Below are positions 8,289 through 16,976 of a stretch of 64,000 bases of DNA, piece after piece. The position numbers and the translations under genes are program-made. Source of the DNA: Bacillota bacterium (GTDB lineage: Bacteria > Bacillota > Clostridia > Christensenellales > Aristaeellaceae); assembly GCA_023404715.1 (NCBI GenBank), contig JAEYAR010000077.1:1-64000 (forward strand). Reading direction: 5' to 3'. The stretch's first letter is position 1. The number at the start of each line of letters is the position of its first letter. A model generated the notes under the pieces. It was given only the letters and a program-made list of their open reading frames with translations. It was not told the origin of the DNA and searched no databases.

Positions 8289-8894
8289 TTGAAACCCTTT
8301 TGGGAACAAAGCTATTCGGATAATCATGTTTCGACTTTTGCCAAAGGCCCTACAGTCGATGTGATGGAATTTTATGAGATATTCCCTAAGAAAGCCATTG
8401 TTTTGGATGTTGGATGTGGTGAGGGAAGAAATTCGATTTTTATGGCTAAAAAGGGCAATACTGTTGATGCATTTGATATATCTGAAAATGGAATTAAGAA
8501 AGCCAAACAAATAGCGGAAAGGGAAAATGTGTTTGTAAACTTCTTTACATGTGATTTGGCTGGCTTTACTTTTCAGAAGCATTATGACATCATTTTGTCT
8601 CATGGAGTTTTACACTTACCCTACAAGGAAGTTAGAGATAAATTCATTTTAAATATGCAGGAATATACAAAAAAAGGAGGAATCAATGCTATCGGGGTTT
8701 TTACAAACAGATTACCTGCAACGCCAGATAATGCCCCATTTACACATAGTCTTTTCGAAGTCGGAGAGTTGCCTTCTAAATATTCTAACTGGGAAATTAT
8801 ACATCATCTGGAGGGGACATTTCAGGATACGCATCCTGGTGACATTCACCATGAACATGCCTTTGAAAGAGTTATTGCTAAAAAAAGGACGTAA
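8289..8894 (+). CDS. Class I SAM-dependent methyltransferase (TehB-like), AT-rich
   Basis: A methyltransferase of about 201 residues. The SAM-binding motif I is VLDVGCGEGRNSIFMAK, followed by the acidic VDAFDISENGI; the motif IV region is FDIILSHGVLHL-like (HYDIILSHGVLHL). The pattern resembles TehB/UbiE-type small-molecule methyltransferases; the substrate cannot be told. A TTG at 8289 has AAGGAGG 8 nt upstream and gives the family-like start KPFWEQSYSDNH, so I prefer it to the ATG at 8271, which overlaps the ribosome site. The codons are strikingly AT-rich next to GC-rich neighbours, a sign of recent horizontal gain. It ends at a bidirectional terminator shared with argH. Confidence 0.8.
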   Translation: MKPFWEQSYSDNHVSTFAKGPTVDVMEFYEIFPKKAIVLDVGCGEGRNSIFMAKKGNTVDAFDISENGIKKAKQIAERENVFVNFFTCDLAGFTFQKHYDIILSHGVLHLPYKEVRDKFILNMQEYTKKGGINAIGVFTNRLPATPDNAPFTHSLFEVGELPSKYSNWEIIHHLEGTFQDTHPGDIHHEHAFERVIAKKRT

Positions 8895-8901
8895 TGCAAC
8901 A

Positions 8902-8931
8902 AAAAACGGAGGCTGCGTAGCCTCCATTTTT
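8902..8931. terminator. Bidirectional terminator between the methyltransferase and argH
   Basis: Stem GGAGGCT / AGCCTCC around GCGT, with an A run on the left and a T run on the right, so it can act on both strands between the convergent genes. Confidence 0.88.
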
Positions 8932-8946
8932 GCATCATGAGATATG

Positions 8947-10347
8947 TCAGGCAGATTGCTCGCAAGAGAAGCGCTCCAACCAGGCCTTTCCCGCGTCGAT
9001 AGAGGCCTGAACCGCCTGCGGCGCGGGGCCGCCGGGGACATTGCGAAGATCCACGCAGGCGTGGATGGAGATGGCCTCGAACGCGTCTAGCTCAAACAGA
9101 GGCGAGAATGCTTGCAGCTCTGTGAGCGTGAGATCGAGCAGCGCCTTGTCCTCCTTGATGCAGTGCAGCACCAGACGGCCGATGACCGCGTGCGCCTCGC
9201 GGAAGGGCATGCCCTTCTTTACGAGGTAATCCGCGGCGTCCGTCGCGTTGGTGAAGCCGCCCTCTGCGCCGCGGGCCATGACGTCTTTGCGAAAGCGGCA
9301 GGCGTCCAGCATGTGCGTGAAGACGACGAGCGACTTGACGAGCGTATCGCGCGCGTCGAAAAGCGCCTCTTTGTCCTCCTGCATATCCTTATTATAGGCG
9401 AGAGGCAGCCCCTTCATCGCGGTGAGCAGGCCCGTTAGGTCGCCGTAGACGCGGCCCGTCTTGCCGCGGATGAGCTCTGCGACGTCGGGGTTCTTTTTTT
9501 GCGGCATGATAGAGGAGCCGGTGGAGAAGGCGTCGTCCATCTCTACAAAGCGGAACTCATGGCTCGACCAGAGGATGAGCTCCTCGCAAAAGCGCGAAAG
9601 GTGCATCATACAGATGGAAGCGGCGGAGAGAAAGTCCAGCATGAAGTCGCGGTCGGAGACGCCGTCCAGGCTGTTTTGCGTGACGGCGGAGAAGCCGAGC
9701 AGCTCCGCTACGCGCGCGCGGTTCAGCGGATAGGTCGTACCGGCGAGCGCGCCGGAGCCCAACGGCATCACATCGCTGCGGCGATAGCAATCGCGCATAC
9801 GGTCCATGTCTCGGGAGAACATCTGGAAATAGGCCATCATGTGATGGGCGAGCGTAACGGGCTGCGCCTTTTGCAGGTGCGTATAGCCGGGCATAACGGT
9901 GCTAAGGTTCTCCTGCGCGATGCGAAGCAGCACACGGCACAGATCGCCGAGCAGTCCGCAGACGCGCATGGCCTCGTCCTTGACGTACATGCGCCCGTCG
10001 AGCGCGACCTGGTCGTTGCGGCTGCGGCCCGTATGCAATCGCTTGCCCGCATCGCCGATGCGTTCGATGAGCAGCTTTTCCACGTTCATGTGGATGTCTT
10101 CCGCGTCGATCTCAAACTGCACGCGCCCGGCCTCGACGTCGGCGAGGATGGCCTGCAGGCCGGAAACGATCTTGTCCGCATCCTCCCTTGGGATGATGCC
10201 CTGCTCGCCGAGCATGGTGGCATGGGCGATAGAGCCCTGGATATCCTGCCTGTACAGGCGCTTGTCGAACGTAATGGAGGAATGGAAGTCGTCTACGAGG
10301 CCGTCGGTCTGTTTTTCAAAGCGTCCGCCCCAAAGCTTCATAATCAT
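8947..10347 (-). CDS. argH: Argininosuccinate lyase
   Basis: Cleaves argininosuccinate to arginine and fumarate, the last step of arginine synthesis, in the cytoplasm. At 466 residues it has the normal length for the fumarase/aspartase superfamily. It starts KLWGGRFEK, carries HTGRSRNDQVALD, and has the superfamily signature GSSIMPQKKNPD with the flexible loop holding the catalytic Ser. ATG at 10347 has GGAG 5 nt upstream. It lies 69 nt behind argG on the same strand; a hairpin sits between them. No truncation or odd residue is seen. Confidence 0.97.
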   Translation of the reverse strand: MIMKLWGGRFEKQTDGLVDDFHSSITFDKRLYRQDIQGSIAHATMLGEQGIIPREDADKIVSGLQAILADVEAGRVQFEIDAEDIHMNVEKLLIERIGDAGKRLHTGRSRNDQVALDGRMYVKDEAMRVCGLLGDLCRVLLRIAQENLSTVMPGYTHLQKAQPVTLAHHMMAYFQMFSRDMDRMRDCYRRSDVMPLGSGALAGTTYPLNRARVAELLGFSAVTQNSLDGVSDRDFMLDFLSAASICMMHLSRFCEELILWSSHEFRFVEMDDAFSTGSSIMPQKKNPDVAELIRGKTGRVYGDLTGLLTAMKGLPLAYNKDMQEDKEALFDARDTLVKSLVVFTHMLDACRFRKDVMARGAEGGFTNATDAADYLVKKGMPFREAHAVIGRLVLHCIKEDKALLDLTLTELQAFSPLFELDAFEAISIHACVDLRNVPGGPAPQAVQASIDAGKAWLERFSCEQSA

Positions 10348-10370
10348 GCACGCTCCTTATCGATAAAGAG

Positions 10371-10392
10371 AAAGACAGCGGATGCTGTCTTT
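10371..10392 (-). other. Intercistronic hairpin between argG and argH
   Basis: AAAGACAGC (10371-10379) pairs with GCTGTCTTT (10384-10392) around GGAT, a 9-bp stem. On the minus strand it is followed by CTCTTTATCG, a poor T tail, so it is more likely a weak terminator or mRNA-processing structure than a full stop. Confidence 0.5.
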
Positions 10393-10416
10393 CACAGGTG
10401 GCTAAAGCGGGTTGAA

Positions 10417-11634
10417 TCAAAGATCGCCGTTCTTTTCCTTCATCATGGCCTGAACCTTGAGCGGCAGGCCGAAGAGGTTGATGAAGCCCTCTGAATCTTT
10501 ATGGCTGTACAGATCCTTGGAGTCGCCGAAGGTGGCGATCTCTTCGGAATACAGCGAATGGGCGGACTTTACGCCGGCGGGGATGCAGTTGCCCTTATAC
10601 AGCTTAAGGCGAGAGACGCCGTCCACGTTTTGCTGGGTGGAATCGACGAAGGCGCTGAGCGCTTCGCGCAGCGGCGTATACCACAGGCCGTCGTACACCA
10701 GCTCGGCGAAACGCAGGGCGACCTGCTCTTTGTAATGGCTGGTGATGCGGTCGAGCGTGATTTCCTCGAGGTTCTTGTGCGCGGCGTAGAGGATCGTTCC
10801 GCCGGGCGTCTCGTACACGCCGCGGGATTTCATGCCCACGAGGCGGTTTTCGACCATGTCGGCAATGCCCACGCCGTTGCGGGCGGCGATTTCATTCGCC
10901 TTTTCGACGAGGGCGACGGAATCCATGCGCTCGCCGTTGATCGCGACGGCTACGCCCTTCTCGAACGTAAATTCGACGTATTCGGGCGTATCCGGCGCAT
11001 CCTCGGGGCTGACGCAGATGAGCGGCAGGTCGCGCGGCGGCTCGTTCCAAGGATCTTCCAGATCCGCGCCCTCGTGCGAGAGGTGCCAAAGGTTGCGATC
11101 CATAGAATAGGGACGCTTCTTGCTGACAGGCACCGGAATCCCGCGCGCCTCGGCATACTCGATCTCCTCTTCACGGGTCTTGATATCCCAAATGCGCCAG
11201 GGCGCGATGATATCCATATGCGGATCGAAGGCCTTGATCGTCAGCTCAAAGCGAACCTGATCGTTGCCCTTGCCGGTGCAGCCGTGGCAGATCGCCGTGC
11301 AGTTTTCCTGATGGGCTAGCTCGACCAGACGCTTGGCGATCAGCGGACGGGCGAAGGAGGTGCCCAGCAGATATTTGCCCTCGTAGACGGCGCCAGCCTT
11401 GATCGTAGGCCAGACGAAGTCGTCGACAAATTCCTTACGCAGGTCTTCGATATAGAGCTTTTCCGCGCCGGTTTTCTTCGCCTTTTCATGCAGGGGGGAA
11501 AGCTCCTCGCCCTGGCCGACGTCGGCCGCGCAGCAGACGACGGCGCATCCGTAGTTTTCCTTAAGCCAGGGGATGATGATGGACGTATCCAGGCCGCCCG
11601 AATACGCGAGCAGAACGCGATCGTGTTTTTTCAT
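10417..11634 (-). CDS. argG: Argininosuccinate synthase
   Basis: Joins citrulline and aspartate with ATP to form argininosuccinate. The 405-residue protein has the PP-loop of the ATP pyrophosphatase fold, AYSGGLDTSIII, at the N terminus, and the substrate region CHGCTGKGNDQVRFE. ATG is preceded by a GGAGGGG site at rather long spacing (about 11 nt). It leads an argG-argH operon under a near-consensus promoter with an ARG box, so arginine-dependent repression by ArgR/AhrC is likely. The earlier arginine genes are not in the window. Confidence 0.97.
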   Translation of the reverse strand: MKKHDRVLLAYSGGLDTSIIIPWLKENYGCAVVCCAADVGQGEELSPLHEKAKKTGAEKLYIEDLRKEFVDDFVWPTIKAGAVYEGKYLLGTSFARPLIAKRLVELAHQENCTAICHGCTGKGNDQVRFELTIKAFDPHMDIIAPWRIWDIKTREEEIEYAEARGIPVPVSKKRPYSMDRNLWHLSHEGADLEDPWNEPPRDLPLICVSPEDAPDTPEYVEFTFEKGVAVAINGERMDSVALVEKANEIAARNGVGIADMVENRLVGMKSRGVYETPGGTILYAAHKNLEEITLDRITSHYKEQVALRFAELVYDGLWYTPLREALSAFVDSTQQNVDGVSRLKLYKGNCIPAGVKSAHSLYSEEIATFGDSKDLYSHKDSEGFINLFGLPLKVQAMMKEKNGDL

Positions 11635-11699
11635 GGTGATAGGGTCCCCTCCAAGCTGTATATTGGGCGCAATGGCCCGTGTGTTCGTATAACGCTGGT

Positions 11700-11728
11700 A
11701 TTATACGCCATCGGGGCGAAAAATGCAA
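11700..11728 (-). promoter_or_regulatory. SigA promoter of argGH
   Basis: On the minus strand: TTGCAT (11728-11723), 17-nt spacer, TATAAT (11705-11700). A near-perfect housekeeping promoter about 65 nt before the argG start. Confidence 0.88.
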
Positions 11729-11732
11729 GGGG

Positions 11733-11750
11733 TTTGTATAAAAATACATT
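11733..11750. promoter_or_regulatory. Candidate ARG box (ArgR/AhrC operator)
   Basis: TTTGTATAAAAATACATT, an 18-bp element with a perfect TGTAT-AAAA-ATACA dyad. It differs from the ARG-box consensus WNTGAATWWWWATTCANW at only two symmetrical positions. It lies just upstream of the argG -35 element, a usual place for arginine-repressor binding. Only one box is clear; weaker partners were not found. Confidence 0.7.
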
Positions 11751-11761
11751 TCTTTTTGGCA

Positions 11762-12058
11762 TCATACACGTTCACGCGGATCAAAGAGGTCTCTCTCCAT
11801 ATCGTTTTCAGAAGAATCGGGAAAGTAGTAATCGTTGATCCCGGGTATATCCAGAAATTCTGCGAGCGTTAGACGAAATGCGTTGGCAATTTTATGGAGC
11901 GTAATGATCTTGGGGTTTGCTGATTTACCGTATAGGATGTTGTTTATTGTTTTTCGGCTTACTCCACTGATTCTTGAGAGATCGGCTATGGTGATTCCAT
12001 CGCTTTGACATAGGAAAAGAATCCTTAGATGAATGATGTGTGAATAATCGCTATTCAT
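11762..12058 (-). CDS. XRE-family helix-turn-helix protein
   Basis: A 98-residue protein with an XRE/Cro-type helix-turn-helix at about residues 20-70: GITIADLSRISGVSRKTINNILYGKSANPKIITLHKIANAF, then LAEFLDIPG. The acidic tail of about 25 residues has no known domain. ATG has GAGGTAG 7 nt upstream. Codons are more AT-rich than in the surrounding operons. Its target is unknown; the divergent leucine-rich-repeat gene is 380 nt away and could be regulated by it, but no operator was identified. Confidence 0.85.
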   Translation of the reverse strand: MNSDYSHIIHLRILFLCQSDGITIADLSRISGVSRKTINNILYGKSANPKIITLHKIANAFRLTLAEFLDIPGINDYYFPDSSENDMERDLFDPRERV

Positions 12059-12440
12059 AATTCTACCTCGCTATCGTCGATTGTTTTTATGCGTTTATAA
12101 TTCCATGATAACAGTGATTTTTGGATTTTTACTGATGTATGGGTAAAAAATAAAAATGACAACTGATTTAAGACACTGAACAGCACATAGACAGGAACCA
12201 TCTGGTTTTATCCGTGCTGCGTATAAACATACGACATAAATTTCATACGGAATCAATGATGTAAACACCTTGAAAATGGATGATTGAGATCGATATACGA
12301 TGATTTAAAATCAAGGGCTTGAATTGTCTAACACGCACTTTTTGTTTTGGAAGTATTTTCAATAAATATATTGCGGGTGAAACGAACGCATAGAAACGTT
12401 ATATCTAAAAGATGCTGTATTTAACAGGGGGAAGATGGAT
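12059..12440. other. AT-rich intergenic region without a recognised gene
   Basis: About 380 nt, clearly more AT-rich than the rest of the window, between divergent XRE and leucine-rich-repeat genes. I see no long open frame, tRNA or strong hairpin. A weak promoter-like pair exists near TTGTTT and AATATA at about 12341-12369, but it is not convincing. Confidence 0.6.
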
Positions 12441-13514
12441 ATGGAAGCGTTTCTTTGTATGCTGCTCGGAGTGAGCCTTGCCGTCGGCTCTGCGATGATG
12501 GCGGCGGATCTCGATGATTACGACGGCGCCAAATTGCGCACGGCGCAGGGCGGCACGCGAATTGTCGCGCCCATACTCTTGTTTGGGGAATATCAGGACG
12601 GCGATTATACGTTTACGCTGGACGAAGACGGGGCGGTGATCGCCCGCTATACAGTGCGTAAAGGCGAAACGCCCTCTATCGTGCAGGTGCCTGAAACCCT
12701 GAGCGGTTATCCCGTGGTCGCGATCGGAAAAGGTGGCTTTAACAATGATGCGGGAGATTATGACGGTAAGGCCGTAGACGAAATCATTCTGCCTAAAACG
12801 CTGAAACGCTTGGAACCGGGCGCGTTTGATTGCTGCCACGACGTTCGGAAGATCCGCTTTCCTGCCTCTTTGGAATCCATTCCCGTGAGCTGCTTTCAGC
12901 ACGTCATCGCTGAAATCGTCGTCGACATGGAGAATCCCTATTTTTATGTTCAGGATGGTTTTTTGATCGACCGGCGTACGAATACCTTGCTTTATACGTA
13001 TTCGCCGGACGTGCCCGATCCGCTCGTCCTGCCGGATGTCGAGTATATTTTAAGCGGCGCGATAGAGAACCTGTCATCTAAATCATCTATCACGCTTCCA
13101 CAGACGCTGAAATGCATCAGTAGCTATACGTTCTACGATGCAATCAATCTGACAGAGCTATACATCCCCGACAACGTTATTGAGTTAGAGCCCTTTGCCC
13201 TCGCGGTCACATCTCTTTTCTCCGTGCGCCTTCCAAAGAGTCTGCGCCATATTCCCGCCGCCTGCTTCGATGGATCTTTTTTTCTGAAACAAATCGAGAT
13301 CCCGGATACCGTAGAGACGATCGGCGAATACGCTTTTTATGACACCGCTCTAAGCGAGGTCTTTCTTCCACCTTCCGTTCGCTTCGTCGGCTACCGGGCG
13401 TTTTCCGAATCCGTGAACGTGCTCTATCATCATGATGACATATATTTTGAACACAAAGAGGCGTACGAGGCTCGAATGGACAAAGTGGATCTATATGATC
13501 ACTATGGGGAGTAG
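12441..13514 (+). CDS. Leucine-rich-repeat (BspA-like) protein with signal-like N terminus
   Basis: A protein of about 357 residues. A hydrophobic N terminus (MEAFLCMLLGVSLAVGSAMMA) looks like a signal or anchor. From about residue 70 it has irregular BspA-type leucine-rich repeats; repeating phrases include IILPKTLKRLEPGAF, IRFPASLESIPVSCF, ELYIPDNVIELEPFA and IEIPDTVETIGEYAFYD. Such repeats are common in surface proteins of gut bacteria and usually bind proteins or carbohydrate. No LPXTG motif, C-terminal helix or SLH domain is present. ATG at 12441 fits AGGGGGAA 7 nt upstream better than the ATG at 12435. Partner and ligand are unknown. Confidence 0.78.
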   Translation: MEAFLCMLLGVSLAVGSAMMAADLDDYDGAKLRTAQGGTRIVAPILLFGEYQDGDYTFTLDEDGAVIARYTVRKGETPSIVQVPETLSGYPVVAIGKGGFNNDAGDYDGKAVDEIILPKTLKRLEPGAFDCCHDVRKIRFPASLESIPVSCFQHVIAEIVVDMENPYFYVQDGFLIDRRTNTLLYTYSPDVPDPLVLPDVEYILSGAIENLSSKSSITLPQTLKCISSYTFYDAINLTELYIPDNVIELEPFALAVTSLFSVRLPKSLRHIPAACFDGSFFLKQIEIPDTVETIGEYAFYDTALSEVFLPPSVRFVGYRAFSESVNVLYHHDDIYFEHKEAYEARMDKVDLYDHYGE

Positions 13515-13533
13515 CGTATTGCGTTTGTTTTAT

Positions 13534-13562
13534 GGGGACAGGCGAAAAGCCTGTCTCCATTT
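13534..13562 (+). terminator. Probable terminator after the leucine-rich-repeat gene
   Basis: GGGGACAGGC pairs with GCCTGTCTCC around GAAAA (one G-T pair), followed by a weak ATTTG tail. Confidence 0.6.
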
Positions 13563-13661
13563 GCGTAAGCCCGCGGCCTGGGCGGGTCGTCCTTATACAA
13601 TCGTTTCCATCCGCTTTTGTACGAAAGGAAATCATAGCGGCTATAGCGTATAACCTTGCTC

Positions 13662-13691
13662 TTGACAGGCAGCGCTGAAAAAGAGTAAGAT
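13662..13691 (+). promoter_or_regulatory. SigA-type promoter for the ruv-queA-tgt operon
   Basis: TTGACA (13662-13667), 18-nt spacer, TAAGAT (13686-13691). The -35 is perfect. Located about 30-35 nt before ruvC. Confidence 0.65.
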
Positions 13692-13721
13692 AAAATAGAT
13701 TTTTTATGGGCAAATGGAGCG

Positions 13722-14222
13722 ATGTTTTTGATCATATTGGGGATCGACCCGGGGCTCGCGACGCTGGGCTGGGGGGTCGTGGAGCAGGCGGGCAGCCGCC
13801 TGCGTATGGTGCAATACGGCATATTGGGCACCAAGCCGGGCAATACGCTGCCGCACAGGCTGCGCAGCATCTATATCGGCATGCAGCAGCTGATCGACAC
13901 TTACCGGCCGGACGATATCGCGTTTGAGGAATTGTTTTTCGCTAAAAACGTGACGACGGGCATGGCGGTCAGCGCGGCGCGCGGGGTCGCGCTCGTCGCC
14001 GCGGCGGAGCGGACGGATAATTTATACGAGTACACGCCGATGCAGATCAAACAGGCGGTCGTCGGTTACGGCAAGGCGGAGAAGCAGCAGGTGCAGCAGA
14101 TGGTGAAGATGCTGCTCGGCATGGGCGAAATCGCCAGACCCGACGACGCGGCGGACGCGCTGGCCGTAGCTATTACGCACGCGCACACGGGGAACGCGCG
14201 CGGGCAATTCAAGATCATGTGA
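13722..14222 (+). CDS. ruvC: Crossover junction endodeoxyribonuclease RuvC
   Basis: Cuts Holliday junctions made by homologous recombination, working with RuvAB. The 166-residue protein has the first catalytic Asp in ILGIDPG, the Glu in FEELFF and the acidic DDAADALAVAI near the C terminus. GGAG lies only 2 nt before the ATG at 13722, while a TTG at 13728 has a spacing of 8 and would give the common family start IILGIDPG; either start is possible. It opens a tight ruvC-ruvA-ruvB-queA-tgt run. Confidence 0.95.
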   Translation: MFLIILGIDPGLATLGWGVVEQAGSRLRMVQYGILGTKPGNTLPHRLRSIYIGMQQLIDTYRPDDIAFEELFFAKNVTTGMAVSAARGVALVAAAERTDNLYEYTPMQIKQAVVGYGKAEKQQVQQMVKMLLGMGEIARPDDAADALAVAITHAHTGNARGQFKIM

Positions 14223-14234
14223 GGAGACCCTGCG

Positions 14235-14831
14235 ATGTACGCATTTATAGAAGGCAAGCTGGAGGACAAGCGCCAGGGCGAGATCGTCGTCAACGCCGGG
14301 GGCGTGGGGTATCAGCTGATTTGCTCCGCCTCTACGGTAGCCGAGGCGCCCGCCGCGGGCGAGCGGTTCAGGGCGTATACCTATTTATCCGTGCGCGAGG
14401 ACGCGATGGAGCTTTTCGGCTTCGCGACCAAAGAGGAGCGTACGATGTTTTTAAAGCTCTGCTCCGTCACGGGCATCGGCGCGCGCACGGCGCTGGGCGT
14501 GCTTTCCGCCATGCCGCTGCGGGATCTGTCCATCGCCATCGCGACGGGCGACACGGCGGCGCTCTCTCGCGCCCCCGGCATCGGCAAAAAGACGGCGCAG
14601 CGCGTGGTGCTGGAGCTCAAGGACAAGGTGGAAGCGGGCGAGCTGCAGTCCGCCGCCGGGCAGGCCGTGCCGGCCGCCGCCATGGGCGCGCAGCAGGAGG
14701 CCGTCGCCGCGCTGATGGCGCTGGGCTATTCCTCCGCCGAGGCGGCGCGGGCGATTAACCAGGTGCGTGATCAGGCGGACAAGACGGATCAGCTGATCAT
14801 GCTGGCGCTGCGCACGCTGGGCGGAAATTGA
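14235..14831 (+). CDS. ruvA: Holliday junction branch migration protein RuvA
   Basis: The junction-binding subunit that positions RuvB rings on the DNA. At 198 residues it has the usual three domains: the N-terminal OB fold (MYAFIEGKLEDKR and the VGYQLICS strand), tandem helix-hairpin-helix motifs (VTGIGARTALGVLSAM and APGIGKKTAQRVVLELKDK), and a C-terminal RuvB-binding domain (ALMALGYSSAEAARAI) after an Ala-rich linker. GAGGAG lies just before the ATG. It lies 12 nt behind ruvC and 26 nt before ruvB. Confidence 0.97.
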   Translation: MYAFIEGKLEDKRQGEIVVNAGGVGYQLICSASTVAEAPAAGERFRAYTYLSVREDAMELFGFATKEERTMFLKLCSVTGIGARTALGVLSAMPLRDLSIAIATGDTAALSRAPGIGKKTAQRVVLELKDKVEAGELQSAAGQAVPAAAMGAQQEAVAALMALGYSSAEAARAINQVRDQADKTDQLIMLALRTLGGN

Positions 14832-14857
14832 CGACGGTGGGATGAGGGGGTAGGAAT

Positions 14858-15907
<1,050 letters not shown>

Positions 15908-15925
15908 GCGCCGTGGGAGGACGAA

Positions 15926-16960
15926 ATGCTGACATCGGATTTTTACTACGATCTGCCGGAAGAGCTGATCGCGCAGACGCCCATTGAACCGCGCGACGCG
16001 AGCAGGCTCATGGTCTGCCACGTCGGGACGGGCGTGCGGGAACACCGCGTGTTCCGCGACGTCACCGATTACCTGAGAGCGGGCGACGTGCTCGTGCTCA
16101 ACGAGACGCGCGTGATCCCGGCGCGGCTGTACGGGCATAAGGAGGGCACCGGCGGAGCGATCGAGTTTTTGCTGCTTCGGCGCATCGATCGGGACACCTG
16201 GGAGGTCATCCTCAAGCCCGGACGAAAAGCCAGGCCGGGCGCTGTGTTCGTCTTTGGGGACGGCAGGCTGAAGGCGACCGTGCTGGATGTGGCGCAGGAC
16301 GGAGGGCGCGTCGTGCGCTTCGCCTACGAAGGCGTCTTTGAAGAGATTTTGGACGAGCTGGGGCAAATGCCGCTGCCGCCCTACATTCACGAGAAGCTGA
16401 GCGACAAGGCGCGATACCAGACGGTCTATGCCAAACAGGACGGCTCCGCCGCCGCGCCGACCGCCGGGCTGCACTTTACGCCGGAGCTGCTTGAAAAGGT
16501 GAAGGCCATGGGCGTATCGGTGGTGCCCGTGCTGCTGCACGTAGGGCTGGGGACGTTTCGCCCCGTGAAGGAGGAGGACGTATCCCGCCACCACATGCAC
16601 TCGGAGTACTACGAGGTGACGCCGGAGGCGGCCGCGCGCATCAACGCGGCGCGCACGGCGGGCGGGCGCATCATATGCGTAGGCACGACGAGCGTGCGCA
16701 CGCTCGAGACCGTGACGGACGAGGCGGGCATCGTGCACGCGGGCAGCGGCTACACGCAGATCTTCATCACCCCGGGGGTAAAGCTCAAAGCGGTGGATAT
16801 GCTGATCACGAATTTTCACCTGCCGCAGTCGACCCTGTTGATGCTGGTGAGCGCCCTGATGGGCAGAGAGCAAGCCCTTGAGGCGTATGAAGAGGCGGTG
16901 CGCGAGCGCTACCGGTTCTTTTCGTTCGGCGACGCGATGCTGATCATCGAAAAAGAATGA
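15926..16960 (+). CDS. queA: S-adenosylmethionine:tRNA ribosyltransferase-isomerase
   Basis: Transfers the ribosyl group of SAM to 7-aminomethyl-7-deazaguanine in tRNA, forming epoxyqueuosine. The 344-residue protein begins with the typical FYYDLPEELIAQTP-like segment (DFYYDLPEELIAQTPIEPRD) and has DVLVLNETRVIPARLYG, PLPPYIHE, AAPTAGLHFT and the closing TNFHLPQSTLLMLVSAL. ATG is preceded by GGGAGGA. It lies directly between ruvB and tgt, so queuosine steps are cotranscribed with recombination genes, a frequent arrangement in Clostridia. Confidence 0.96.
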   Translation: MLTSDFYYDLPEELIAQTPIEPRDASRLMVCHVGTGVREHRVFRDVTDYLRAGDVLVLNETRVIPARLYGHKEGTGGAIEFLLLRRIDRDTWEVILKPGRKARPGAVFVFGDGRLKATVLDVAQDGGRVVRFAYEGVFEEILDELGQMPLPPYIHEKLSDKARYQTVYAKQDGSAAAPTAGLHFTPELLEKVKAMGVSVVPVLLHVGLGTFRPVKEEDVSRHHMHSEYYEVTPEAAARINAARTAGGRIICVGTTSVRTLETVTDEAGIVHAGSGYTQIFITPGVKLKAVDMLITNFHLPQSTLLMLVSALMGREQALEAYEEAVRERYRFFSFGDAMLIIEKE

Positions 16961-16976
16961 AGAAATGGAGAAGCGT

